Shown piece by piece: positions 43,576-51,297 of a DNA stretch of 64,000 nucleotides (the first letter of the stretch is position 1; every line of letters starts with the position of its first letter). A model generated the notes under the pieces. That model worked only from the letters and a program-made list of their open reading frames with translations. It had not been told where the DNA came from and did no database searches. The position numbers and the translations under genes were made by a program. This stretch comes from VRUE01 sp963822295 (GTDB taxonomy: Bacteria; Actinomycetota; Thermoleophilia; Solirubrobacterales; 70-9): assembly GCA_963822295.1 (NCBI GenBank), contig CAWGHD010000002.1, positions 1,798,001 through 1,862,000 on the forward strand, written 5' to 3'.

Positions 43576-44331
43576 ATGACGGCCGGGGGCTACGACCCGC
43601 AGCTCTTCGCCGAGATCGCAGAGCTGGAGGAGCGGAGCTTCTGGTTCACGGAGCGGAACCGCCTCATCCTCTGGGCCCTGCGGCGCTACGGCGGGGCGCC
43701 CGCCGACTATCTGGAGGTCGGCTGCGGGACGGGGTTCGTGCTCAGGGCCGTGCACGAGGCGCACCCCGGCGCCCGCTGCGTGGGGGTCGAGCCGTTCGAG
43801 GCCGCGCTCGAGGTCGCCGGCCGGCGCCTGGACGGGGTCGAGCTGCGCCGCGGCGACGCCGCCAGCCTCGGCGAGGACTCGGCGTTCGACGCGGTCGGGA
43901 CCTTCGACGTGCTCGAGCACATCCCCGACGACGAGGAGGCCCTGGCCGCGATCGCGCGGGCGCTGCGGCCGGGCGGGGTGCTGCTGGCGACGGTGCCCCA
44001 GCACCCGTGGCTCTGGAGCGACGCCGACGAGCGCGCCGAGCACGTGCGCCGCTACCGGCGCGCGGAGCTGCTCGGCAAGGCCCGCGAGGCCGGGCTCGAG
44101 GTCGTCCGCTGCACCTCCTTCGTCACCACGCTGCTGCCGCTGCTGGCGCTCGGCAGGGTGATGCGCCGTCGCAACCCCCCCGACGACCCGCTCCAGGAGC
44201 TGCGCATGGCGTCCTGGCTACAGGCCGTCCTGCGCCCCGGGTTCGCTCTCGACCGCCTCGCGATCCGGGCCGGGGCCCGGCTCCCCGCCGGCGGGTCGCT
44301 GCTGCTCGTCGCTCGCCGCCCCGGGGGCTGA
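43576..44331 (+). CDS. Class I SAM-dependent methyltransferase
   Basis: 251 residues. Core motifs are YLEVGCGTGFVLRAV (~46-60), GTFDVLEHIPDDEEAL and LRPGGVLLATVPQHPW. The N-terminal EIAELEERSFWFTERNRL is typical of the glycan-locus methyltransferases with a 'FWF..RN' start. ATG at 43576 is preferred to a GTG at 43558, since the protein family begins just there. The 3' end overlaps the convergent GT2 gene by 114 bases, which is unusual. Confidence 0.83.
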   Translation: MTAGGYDPQLFAEIAELEERSFWFTERNRLILWALRRYGGAPADYLEVGCGTGFVLRAVHEAHPGARCVGVEPFEAALEVAGRRLDGVELRRGDAASLGEDSAFDAVGTFDVLEHIPDDEEALAAIARALRPGGVLLATVPQHPWLWSDADERAEHVRRYRRAELLGKAREAGLEVVRCTSFVTTLLPLLALGRVMRRRNPPDDPLQELRMASWLQAVLRPGFALDRLAIRAGARLPAGGSLLLVARRPGG

Positions 44332-45288
44332 GGGCTCGGCCGCGACCGGCGTCTGCTCGGCGATCGAGTAGCTCGGCCGCCCCATCGAGCGCGAGTACAT
44401 GCGGGCCAGGTACTCGCCGATCACCCCGATCGCGAAGAGCTGCGCGCCGGAGAAGATCGAGATCGCCGAGGCGAGGAATGCGAAGCCCGGGACGCTGCCC
44501 CCCTCGGTCGTGTAGCGGATCAGCACGTAGGCCAGGAGCGCGATGCCGAGCGCCGTGCAGGCGAAGCCGAGCAGGCTCGCGGCGCGCAGCGGCCGCGAGC
44601 TGAACCCGACCATGATCGTCATCGCGTGGCGGGCGAGGGAGCGGACCGAGTAGCCGGAGCGGCCGTGAGCCCGGGAGTCGTGCGGTACCGGCACCGACCC
44701 CGCCCTGGACGTGGACCAGATCAGCAGCGCGTCGAGCGAGACGTCGGGGCCCTCGAAGCCCTCGAACGCGGTCCGCAGCTCGGTCCGGAAGGCCCGCAGG
44801 GCGCTGATCTTGGCGACCATCGGCTCGCCGGTGGCGAGCAGCATCAGTCGCCTGGAGACCCTGGTCGCGAGCCGGCGCAGGGGGCCGTGGCGCGGTCGTT
44901 CCGCGGTCCCGTAGACGAGGTCGGCGCCCTCGTCGAGCGCCGCCAGCAGCCTCGGCACGGACTCGGGCCGGTACTGGAGGTCGTCGTCGAGGGTGACGAT
45001 CCGCTCCCGCCGCGCGATCCTGACGCCGGCGAGCAGGGCGTTGTGCTGCCCGTAGTTGCGCCTCAGCCGCAGGCCCGTCACGCCGCGGCCGGCCCCGGCC
45101 AGCTCGCGGACCTCCTCCCAGGTGCCGTCCTCGCTGCCGTCGTCCACCATCACGAATTCGTGGGCGACCGCGGCGTCGTCGAGGGTCGCCGAGACGCGAT
45201 CGACCAGGTCGGTCAGCCGGCCCTGCGAGTGGAAGACGGGGACGACGACGCAGACTCCGGGCCGCAGCCCCTCCGCCGTGGCCGTCAC
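44218..45288 (-). CDS. GT2 polyprenyl-phosphate sugar synthase-like protein (GtrB/ArnC-type)
   Basis: 356 residues. The GT-A domain shows VVVPVFHSQGRL, MVDDGSEDGTWEEV, LRLRRNYGQHNALLAG and TLDDDLQYRPE (DXD), as in ArnC/GtrB/DPM. Two transmembrane helices follow (~235-300) with the conserved GVIGEYLARMY between/after them. The last ~50 residues are a disordered Pro/Gly/Ala tail overlapping the opposite gene. It should load a sugar on a polyprenyl phosphate. It ends a four-gene overlapping operon that starts with the S9 peptidase. Confidence 0.9.
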   Translation of the reverse strand: MTATAEGLRPGVCVVVPVFHSQGRLTDLVDRVSATLDDAAVAHEFVMVDDGSEDGTWEEVRELAGAGRGVTGLRLRRNYGQHNALLAGVRIARRERIVTLDDDLQYRPESVPRLLAALDEGADLVYGTAERPRHGPLRRLATRVSRRLMLLATGEPMVAKISALRAFRTELRTAFEGFEGPDVSLDALLIWSTSRAGSVPVPHDSRAHGRSGYSVRSLARHAMTIMVGFSSRPLRAASLLGFACTALGIALLAYVLIRYTTEGGSVPGFAFLASAISIFSGAQLFAIGVIGEYLARMYSRSMGRPSYSIAEQTPVAAEPSAPGAASDEQQRPAGGEPGPGPDREAVESEPGAQDGL

Positions 45289-46223
45289 GCGCCCAGCCCG
45301 ATCCGGTAGGTGTCGTAGGCGACGGCGCGGGCGCCGTAGCTCTCCTTGTTGCGCATCAGGCCGGCGTTCAGCTCGCGCCCCTCGTCGGTGGTCGAGATCC
45401 CGAAGTCGAACCAGCGCTTGTCGCGGTACTCATGCTCGAGCAGGTGGTCGATGACCGCGTCGAGGGCGTGCTCCTCGTAGCCGCGCTCGGAGCCGCCGAT
45501 GTACTGGGTGTGGGCGACGGTCTCGGTCTCGTAGACCAGCACGCCCGCGAGCAGCTCCTCCTCGCTGCGGGCGGTGAACAGCCTGATGTTGTCCGGGAAC
45601 CTGCCGGCGAGGAGGGCCATCTCCTCGGGGGTGTGGACCGGCGCCCGGTCGTGGCGGCGGCGCAGGGCCTCGTCCTCCAGCCGCATGAACCCGGCGACGT
45701 CCTCGTCGGCGCCGACCCGCATGCCGGCCTTCGCGGCCTGGCCGACGGCCGCGCGGCGGCCCTTGCTGTAGCGCGGGCGGCGGTCCGCCCGCAGCGCCGC
45801 CGAGCAGTCGCGGCGCACCAGCTCCGCCCCCTGCCGGAAGATCGCGTAGAGGTCCTCCTCGGCCGGGACGTCGTGGTAGATGTGCGGGACCGCCTTGTAG
45901 ATGAGCGTCTCGGCGCCGGCTCCGGCGAGCTGCTCGACGACCGCCTCGATCGCCTCGACCGTGCGGCGCGCGGTCAGCTCGGGGCCGGAGATGAGGCCGC
46001 CGAAGGTGAGGCCGCCGTGGCTGGCGACGACGTCGCCGTCCCTGCTCGCCGGCAGCGCCGCGACCCCCCGCTCGCCGTCGAGGACGAGGACCGAGGCGTC
46101 CTCGAAGCGATCCGCGTGGTACTCCATGTAGTCCCGCTTGAAGAGGAAGTGGGAGCTGCGCGAGCCGCTCACGATCTCGTCCCAGACGGCGCGGTCGCCG
46201 TCGGTGTAGGGGCGGGCCTTCAC
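45285..46223 (-). CDS. FemAB/BioF2-like GNAT-fold acyltransferase
   Basis: 312 residues from a GTG that overlaps the preceding stop (GTGA). Two tandem GNAT-like halves are suggested. The C-terminal half has YSKGRRAAVGQAAKAGM, LAGVLVYETETVAHTQYIGGS and KRWFDFGISTTDEG, as in the Acetyltransf_6 (BioF2/FemAB-like) family. Relatives add amino acids from aminoacyl-tRNA to peptidoglycan precursors or acyl groups to sugars. In this operon an N-acylated amino sugar is the likeliest target. Cytoplasmic. Confidence 0.75.
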   Translation of the reverse strand: MKARPYTDGDRAVWDEIVSGSRSSHFLFKRDYMEYHADRFEDASVLVLDGERGVAALPASRDGDVVASHGGLTFGGLISGPELTARRTVEAIEAVVEQLAGAGAETLIYKAVPHIYHDVPAEEDLYAIFRQGAELVRRDCSAALRADRRPRYSKGRRAAVGQAAKAGMRVGADEDVAGFMRLEDEALRRRHDRAPVHTPEEMALLAGRFPDNIRLFTARSEEELLAGVLVYETETVAHTQYIGGSERGYEEHALDAVIDHLLEHEYRDKRWFDFGISTTDEGRELNAGLMRNKESYGARAVAYDTYRIGLGA

Positions 46224-46894
46224 TCGACGCCGAAGCTCTCGAAGCTGCTGCGATCGAGCGGCTTGGCCGGGTTGCCGACGTAGACCCTGCCCGGCTCGGT
46301 GTCCCTGACGACGACCGCGCCGGCGCCGACGACGCAGTCCTCGCCGACCTTCGTCTTGTCGGCGAAGCAGCTGTTGACGCCGAGGAAGCTGGCCCTGCCG
46401 ATCGTGCAGAAGCCGGAGATCACAACGTGCGAGGAGACGAAGCAGTGGTCCTCGATCGCGGTCTGGTGGCCGACGTGGTTGCCGCTCCAGAGGATGACGT
46501 TGTCGCCGACCGTGACCCCGTACTGGAGGACGTTGTTCTCGAAGATGAACGAGTTCTCGCCGATCTCGACGTCGCGCCAGACGAAGGCGTGGGAGCTGAC
46601 GTAGCTCTCGCACCTGTAGCCCCTCGCCTTGACCTCCTCGTAGAGCCGCATCCTGACCCGGTTGAGCTTGGTCGAGGAGACCGCGACGAAGGCGGAGAAG
46701 CTCTCCGGCGGGTAGCGCTCGGCGATCTCCTCGAAGGGGACGACGGGCAGGCCGAAGAGCTCCTCGGCGTCGAGGAACTCGGCCTCGACGGCGAAGCCGG
46801 CCACCTCGTGGGGGGAGTCGTGGGTGAAGTACTCGCAGGCGATCTCGGCCTGCTCTCCCGCGCCGACGATCACGATCCGCCGCCCCTCGCTCAT
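46220..46894 (-). CDS. NeuD/PglD-like sugar O/N-acyltransferase (left-handed beta-helix)
   Basis: 224 residues. An N-terminal Rossmann-like domain (IVIVGAGEQAEIACEYF) precedes hexapeptide repeats from ~95. The repeats run through VEIGENSFIFENNVLQYG and end in GAGAVVVRDTEPGRVYVGNPA, the standard closing of these acetyltransferases. The histidine in GNHVGHQTAI is the probable catalytic base. It may acetylate the amino sugar made through the FdtA/FdtB-like enzymes encoded just upstream. ATG at 46894 overlaps the peptidase stop; an upstream in-frame ATG at 46921 is less likely. Confidence 0.87.
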   Translation of the reverse strand: MSEGRRIVIVGAGEQAEIACEYFTHDSPHEVAGFAVEAEFLDAEELFGLPVVPFEEIAERYPPESFSAFVAVSSTKLNRVRMRLYEEVKARGYRCESYVSSHAFVWRDVEIGENSFIFENNVLQYGVTVGDNVILWSGNHVGHQTAIEDHCFVSSHVVISGFCTIGRASFLGVNSCFADKTKVGEDCVVGAGAVVVRDTEPGRVYVGNPAKPLDRSSFESFGVE

Positions 46895-48759
46895 CGCTGC
46901 GGCACCCAGCGCTCGAGCCACTCGACGATGCGGCGGTTGTAGTCGAGCCGCTGCCGCGGGCGGCCGCGCGAGTAGAAGAGGTGGTCGGCCCCCGGGTAGC
47001 GGACGAGCTCGACCGGGGCGCCGGCGGCGGCGAGCCGCTGCTCGAGCTCCTCCCCCTGCCCGATCGGGCAGCGCAGGTCGTCCTCGCCGTGCAGGATCAG
47101 CGCCGGCGTGGCCGCCCGCCCGGCGTGATTCACCGGCGAGAGCCGTCGGAAGAGCTCCTGGTTCTCGGCCTCCGTGCCCGCCATCTCCCAGGGTGTGTAC
47201 CAGGCGCCGATGTCAGAGGTCCGCCGGAAGCTCTCGAGGTTGGCGATCGGCGCGCCGATCACCGCCGCCCGGAAGCGGTCGGTGTGGCAGATGGCCCAGG
47301 CGGCCAGGTAGCCGCCGTAGGAGTAGCCGACCACGGCCAGGCGGGCGGGGTCGGCGAGGCCCTCGCCGACCAGCTCGTCGACGGCGGCGAGGTGCTCGGG
47401 GAGGTCGCGCTCGCCCCAGCATCCGCGGATCGAGTCGGCGAACTCCTCACCGTAGGAGCCGGAGCCGCTCGAGTTGAGGGTCAGCACGGCCCAGCCGCGG
47501 GAGGCGAGGACGGCGCGGTGGAAGTGGCCGCCCTGGAACCCGGTGCCGACGAAGCTGTGCGGCCCGCCGTGCATGCAGACGGCGAGCGGCTGCGGCCCGC
47601 CACCCGGGCGCAGGCCCTGCACCCAGCCGTCGAGCGCGCCTCCGTGCGGGCTGCGGAAGGAGCGGTGGGCGAGCGCCGGGACCCGGCCGCGCAGCGATCC
47701 GGTCGAGCGCAGCGGCGACGCCTGCCCGGACGCCGCCTCGACGAGGTGGAGCCCGCCGGGGTCCACCGTCGTGCTCGCCGCGTACGCCAGCCGGTCCCCG
47801 CCCGCGAGCGCGCAGAACGCGGAGACGTGGCTGCCCGCGGTGAGCGGTCGCGGCCTCGCCGGCCGGCCGGGGGACGCCTCGACCAGGTCGATGCTCCCGG
47901 CGCGGGCTTCCTTGAAGTGGAGGCGGGAGCCGTCGGCCGACCAGACCGGGCCCTCGGCGGGCCGCACGATGACTCCGGTGACCTTGGCCGCCGCCGGGCG
48001 CGCCGCGCCGCCCTCGGCCGGCACGACCCACGGCTGCATCGCCGGGTCCTCCAGCCCCAGCCTCACCTCGCGGGTCCCGAAGCAGGCCAGCGAGCCGCCG
48101 TCGGGAGACCAGGAGGGGCAGGTCGCGTAGCTCAGGCCCGTCGCGACGACGCGCGGCTCGCCGCCCGCCGCGCCCACGGCGAGGATCGAGCTGGTCGGGC
48201 CACCCGCGCCCGGGTCCCGCGCCGCCCGGGCGAAGGCGAGCGTGGCGCCGTCGGGCGAGAAGGCCGGCGCGACGTCATCCTCGCCGTCGCCGCCGGGGAC
48301 GAGCTCGGTCGCACCCGTCGCGACCTCGACGATCGCGATCCGCGCCCCCGGCCCGGGCGCCTCGGCGCCGCTGATCGCGATCCGGGTGCCGTCGGGGGAC
48401 CAGGCCGGCGGCCCCGCCGAGCGGGAGACCGGCGCGAGGTCCCGGAGCGGGGCGCCGTCGGGGGCGTGGAGGCGCAGGAGGGCGCCGTCCTCCTGCTCGC
48501 AGACGCAGGCGATCTGCCCGCCGTCGGGGGACCAGCGGGGCGAGCGGCCCTCGGCCCCGCCGGGCAGGGGGTCGCCCGCGGAGCTCGCCAGGCGCCACTC
48601 GCTGCGCGCCCGGTCGGCCTCGAGGTCGATCGCGGTCAGGCAGTAGGCGAGCGTCCCGTCCGGGGAGGCGCTCACGTCGTCGATCGACTCGACCTGCGCC
48701 AGGTCGTCGGCCGTGAGCCGCGAGAGCGCCTCCTCGGGCCGGTCCCGAACGGTGTCCAT
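46891..48759 (-). CDS. S9-family (prolyl oligopeptidase-like) serine peptidase
   Basis: 622 residues. The N-terminal ~370 residues are a WD40-like beta-propeller with repeated PxWSPDG motifs (PRWSPDGGQIA, PAWSPDGTRIA, PSWSPDGGSLA). The C-terminal alpha/beta-hydrolase has the Ser in GYSYGGYLA, Asp in LHGEDDLRCP and His in YPGADHLFY. Such enzymes are acylaminoacyl or dipeptidyl peptidases and also include esterases. No signal peptide, so it is cytoplasmic. It leads an operon with sugar acyltransferases and a GT2, an unusual setting. ATG at 48759 is chosen because TACGAT lies 8 bases upstream; 48783 is an alternative. Confidence 0.9.
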   Translation of the reverse strand: MDTVRDRPEEALSRLTADDLAQVESIDDVSASPDGTLAYCLTAIDLEADRARSEWRLASSAGDPLPGGAEGRSPRWSPDGGQIACVCEQEDGALLRLHAPDGAPLRDLAPVSRSAGPPAWSPDGTRIAISGAEAPGPGARIAIVEVATGATELVPGGDGEDDVAPAFSPDGATLAFARAARDPGAGGPTSSILAVGAAGGEPRVVATGLSYATCPSWSPDGGSLACFGTREVRLGLEDPAMQPWVVPAEGGAARPAAAKVTGVIVRPAEGPVWSADGSRLHFKEARAGSIDLVEASPGRPARPRPLTAGSHVSAFCALAGGDRLAYAASTTVDPGGLHLVEAASGQASPLRSTGSLRGRVPALAHRSFRSPHGGALDGWVQGLRPGGGPQPLAVCMHGGPHSFVGTGFQGGHFHRAVLASRGWAVLTLNSSGSGSYGEEFADSIRGCWGERDLPEHLAAVDELVGEGLADPARLAVVGYSYGGYLAAWAICHTDRFRAAVIGAPIANLESFRRTSDIGAWYTPWEMAGTEAENQELFRRLSPVNHAGRAATPALILHGEDDLRCPIGQGEELEQRLAAAGAPVELVRYPGADHLFYSRGRPRQRLDYNRRIVEWLERWVPQR

Positions 48760-48767
48760 CGCAGGCG

Positions 48768-48773
48768 ATCGTA
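48768..48773 (-). promoter_or_regulatory. -10-like hexamer TACGAT before the S9 peptidase gene
   Basis: Eight bases before the ATG at 48759, in the short divergent gap with the ketoisomerase gene. Confidence 0.42.
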
Positions 48774-48786
48774 GCGGGGGCATTGT

Positions 48787-48792
48787 TAGGCT
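48787..48792 (+). promoter_or_regulatory. -10-like hexamer TAGGCT before the ketoisomerase gene
   Basis: Nine bases before the ATG at 48802; the same hexamer precedes the gene at 19142. Confidence 0.45.
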
Positions 48793-48801
48793 GACCGCTT
48801 C

Positions 48802-49206
48802 ATGGGGGTCCACCAATGCAAGGTCTTCGACCTTCCTGTCGTCCACGCACCGGAGGGCAACCTCACCTTCGTCGAGGGCAGCAAGCACGTCCCCTTCGAG
48901 ATCGCGCGGATCTACTACCTCTACGACGTCCCCGGGGGCGCCACCAGGGGCGGGCACGCCCACCGCTCGCTCGAGCAGGTGATGATCGCGATCTCCGGCA
49001 GCTTCGAAGTCCTGCTCGAGGACGGCGCCGAGAAGAAGGCTGTGACGCTCAGCCGCTCCCACCAGGGCCTCTACATCTGCCCGATGATCTGGCGCGAACT
49101 GGTCAACTTCTCGTCGGGCTCGGTCTGCATGGTGCTCGCCTCCGCGCACTACGACGAGGCCGACTACTTTCGCGACTACGACGAGTTTCAGGCAGCCGCG
49201 GCCTGA
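48802..49206 (+). CDS. fdtA: FdtA/QdtA-like dTDP-4-keto-6-deoxyglucose ketoisomerase (cupin)
   Basis: 134 residues, one cupin barrel of the WxcM-like C-terminal type. Landmarks are RIYYLYDVPGGATRGGHAH (two catalytic histidines in GGHAH), GSFEVLLEDG and GLYICPMIWRELVNFSSGS. It moves the keto group from C4 to C3 of the dTDP-sugar made by RmlB. The 3,4-isomerase subtypes (FdtA versus QdtA) differ in C4 stereochemistry and cannot be separated by eye. It faces the FdtB-like aminotransferase gene tail-to-tail, with a 19-base overlap. Confidence 0.87.
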   Translation: MGVHQCKVFDLPVVHAPEGNLTFVEGSKHVPFEIARIYYLYDVPGGATRGGHAHRSLEQVMIAISGSFEVLLEDGAEKKAVTLSRSHQGLYICPMIWRELVNFSSGSVCMVLASAHYDEADYFRDYDEFQAAAA

Positions 49207-50288
49207 GCGACCTCGACCGCGATCCGCTCCGGCGCCGACGGATCGAGCTGCGGGTACATCGGCAGGCTCAGCGTGCGGGCGGCGAGGCGGTCGGCGACCG
49301 GGAACTCCTCGCCCGCCTCGGCGTAGGGAGGCGCCCGATGCGGCAGCACCGGGTAGTGGATGAGGCACTCGATCTCCCGCTCGGCGAGCCGGGCCGCGCA
49401 GGAGTCGCGGTCGTCGAGCCCGACCATGTAGAGGTGCCAGACCGGCTCGGCCCATGAGGGCACCCGCGGGAGGTCGACCCCGGGCTGACCGGCGAGCGAC
49501 TCCCCGTAGGCGGCGGCGAGGGCGCGGCGCGCCTCGTTCCAGCCGTCGAGGCGCGGCAGCTTCGTGCGCAGCGCGGCGGCCTGGATCTCGGCGAGCCGCG
49601 AGTTGACCCCGGCGGCCTCGACCTCGTACCGGTTCCTCATCCCGTAGTTGCGCAGCATCCTGACCCCGTCGGCGATCTCGTCGTCGTCGGTGGTGACGGC
49701 GCCGCCGTCGCCGAGGGCGCCGAGGTTCTTCGAGGGGTAGAAGGAGAAGGCGCCGGCGTCGCCGATGCCGCCGGCGCGACGGCCGCGGTGGCGGGCGCCG
49801 TGCGCCTGGGCCGCGTCCTCGACGACGAGCAGCCCGCGCTCGGCGGCGATCGCCGCGATCGCCTCGAGGTCGGCGGGCTCGCCGCGCAGGTGGACGGGGA
49901 CGATCGCCGCGGTGTTCGGCCCGACCGCGGCGGCGACCAGCTCGGGGTCGATGTTGTAGGTGGACTCGTCGACGTCCACGCCGACCGGCCGCGCCCCCGT
50001 CCTGGAGACCGCCAGCCAGGTGGCGATCCAGGTGTAGGCGGGGACGATCACCTCGTCGCCGGCGCCGACGCCGGCCGCCCGCAGGGCGAGCTCGATCGCG
50101 CTCAGGCCGCTGCCGACGCCGACGCAGTGCCGGGTGCCGCAGTACTCGGCGAACTCCCGCTCGAAGCGCTCCAGCTCCGGGCCGAGCAGGAACCGGCCCG
50201 AGCGCACCACCCGGCTCACGGCCTCGTCGAGCTCGCCGCCGAGCTCACGATGAGCGGCGTCGAGGTCGACGAACGGGATCCGCGTCAC
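49188..50288 (-). CDS. fdtB: DegT/DnrJ/EryC1 aminotransferase, FdtB/QdtB-like (dTDP-3-amino-3,6-dideoxyhexose)
   Basis: 366 residues, PLP-dependent. IPFVDLDAAHREL opens the protein. GSGLSAIELALRA, VPAYTWIATWLA, the PLP aspartate in VVEDAAQAHGA and the lysine in FSFYPSKNLGALGDGGAV follow; this is the pattern of 3-keto-sugar aminotransferases. The adjacent ketoisomerase makes its expected substrate. It starts with a GTG overlapping the stop of the GT2 gene upstream (GTGA). The product after acetylation would be Fuc3NAc or Qui3NAc. Confidence 0.85.
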   Translation of the reverse strand: MTRIPFVDLDAAHRELGGELDEAVSRVVRSGRFLLGPELERFEREFAEYCGTRHCVGVGSGLSAIELALRAAGVGAGDEVIVPAYTWIATWLAVSRTGARPVGVDVDESTYNIDPELVAAAVGPNTAAIVPVHLRGEPADLEAIAAIAAERGLLVVEDAAQAHGARHRGRRAGGIGDAGAFSFYPSKNLGALGDGGAVTTDDDEIADGVRMLRNYGMRNRYEVEAAGVNSRLAEIQAAALRTKLPRLDGWNEARRALAAAYGESLAGQPGVDLPRVPSWAEPVWHLYMVGLDDRDSCAARLAEREIECLIHYPVLPHRAPPYAEAGEEFPVADRLAARTLSLPMYPQLDPSAPERIAVEVAQAAAA

Positions 50289-51247
50289 TTGACCTGCGGA
50301 ATGCCGTGCACCGCCCAGTCGGAGTGCGACTGGTATCTCATCTCGTGCTTGTCGGCGACGATCTCGTCGATCATCCCGAAGCGCACCCCGGCCTCGAGCT
50401 GGCGGTAACAGAGCGACCAGTCGTTTGGTTCGGCGTAGATCGGGTCCGCGAGGCTCTGGTGGAAGAACCTCAGCCCGGAGTGGTAGATCGAGGCCTGCAG
50501 CACGAACCTGCCTTTCTTCGGCGGGAACTCGCCGATCTCCAGAACCTCGCCGTCGGAGTACTTGACCGCATGGCGGCCGTAGCAGTGCTCATGCCGGGAC
50601 TCCTGCGCGGCGCGGACGAGCAGCGCGGTGTGCTCGGGGCGGACGGCGTCGTCGTCGGCCATCGCCGTGATCCAGCGCCCGCGCACCAGCGAGAGCCCGT
50701 CGTTGTAGGAGGGCGAGCCGAGCATGTACCAGCGCAGTGCGTCGTCCTCCGGGTAGGGCCCCCGCACGGTGCGGTTGAAATAGCGCACGCGCGGGTCGTC
50801 GATTTCGCCGATCGCCCTGCCGACCTCCGGGGGCGAGTTGTCGCCGACCACGATCACCTCGACGTTGGAGTAGGTCTGGTTGAGGATCGAGGGGAGGGCG
50901 ACGTCGCGCAGCGTCTCGTACCTCGTGTGGGTGGGGAGGATGAACGAGACCAGCGGCTCGGACTCGGTGAATGCCGCCTCGTACTCGGCGCTCTCGCGCA
51001 GCTCGTGCAGCCGGCGCCGGCTGCTCGCGTCGTCGTTGTAGATCAGCCGCAGCATGCGCTCGGCCCGCTCCAGGCTGGAGACGGTCTGCGCGGCGGCGGC
51101 CTGCAGCTCGGCGAGCTTCGGCTCAGCCTCGTCGAGACGATTGAAGCGTTCGTGGAGGAAGTCGAACCGTTCGCGCAGCTCGGCCATGTACGGCGCCGCA
51201 AGCCGGTCGGAAGTTCGCCTCCACAGCCTGCGAAACGGAGATGCCAT
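50285..51247 (-). CDS. GT2-family glycosyltransferase with N-terminal coiled coil
   Basis: 320 residues. Residues ~20-90 are a helical, coiled-coil-like extension (ERFDFLHERFNRLDEAEPKL). The GT-A domain begins at VSFILPTHTRYETLRD. VVGDNSPPEV is the nucleotide loop and TAMADDDAVRPEH the DXD site. TAGGAT lies 9 bases before the ATG. It forms a two-gene operon with the FdtB-like aminotransferase, so it is the best candidate for transferring the 3-amino sugar; that is inference. Confidence 0.84.
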   Translation of the reverse strand: MASPFRRLWRRTSDRLAAPYMAELRERFDFLHERFNRLDEAEPKLAELQAAAAQTVSSLERAERMLRLIYNDDASSRRRLHELRESAEYEAAFTESEPLVSFILPTHTRYETLRDVALPSILNQTYSNVEVIVVGDNSPPEVGRAIGEIDDPRVRYFNRTVRGPYPEDDALRWYMLGSPSYNDGLSLVRGRWITAMADDDAVRPEHTALLVRAAQESRHEHCYGRHAVKYSDGEVLEIGEFPPKKGRFVLQASIYHSGLRFFHQSLADPIYAEPNDWSLCYRQLEAGVRFGMIDEIVADKHEMRYQSHSDWAVHGIPQVK

Positions 51248-51256
51248 CCGGATTCG

Positions 51257-51262
51257 ATCCTA
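51257..51262 (-). promoter_or_regulatory. -10-like hexamer TAGGAT before the GT2 gene
   Basis: Nine bases before the ATG at 51247. Confidence 0.42.
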
Positions 51263-51297
51263 CCGGAGCGCCGCGTCGCGGACGCCGCGAGCGGGCG

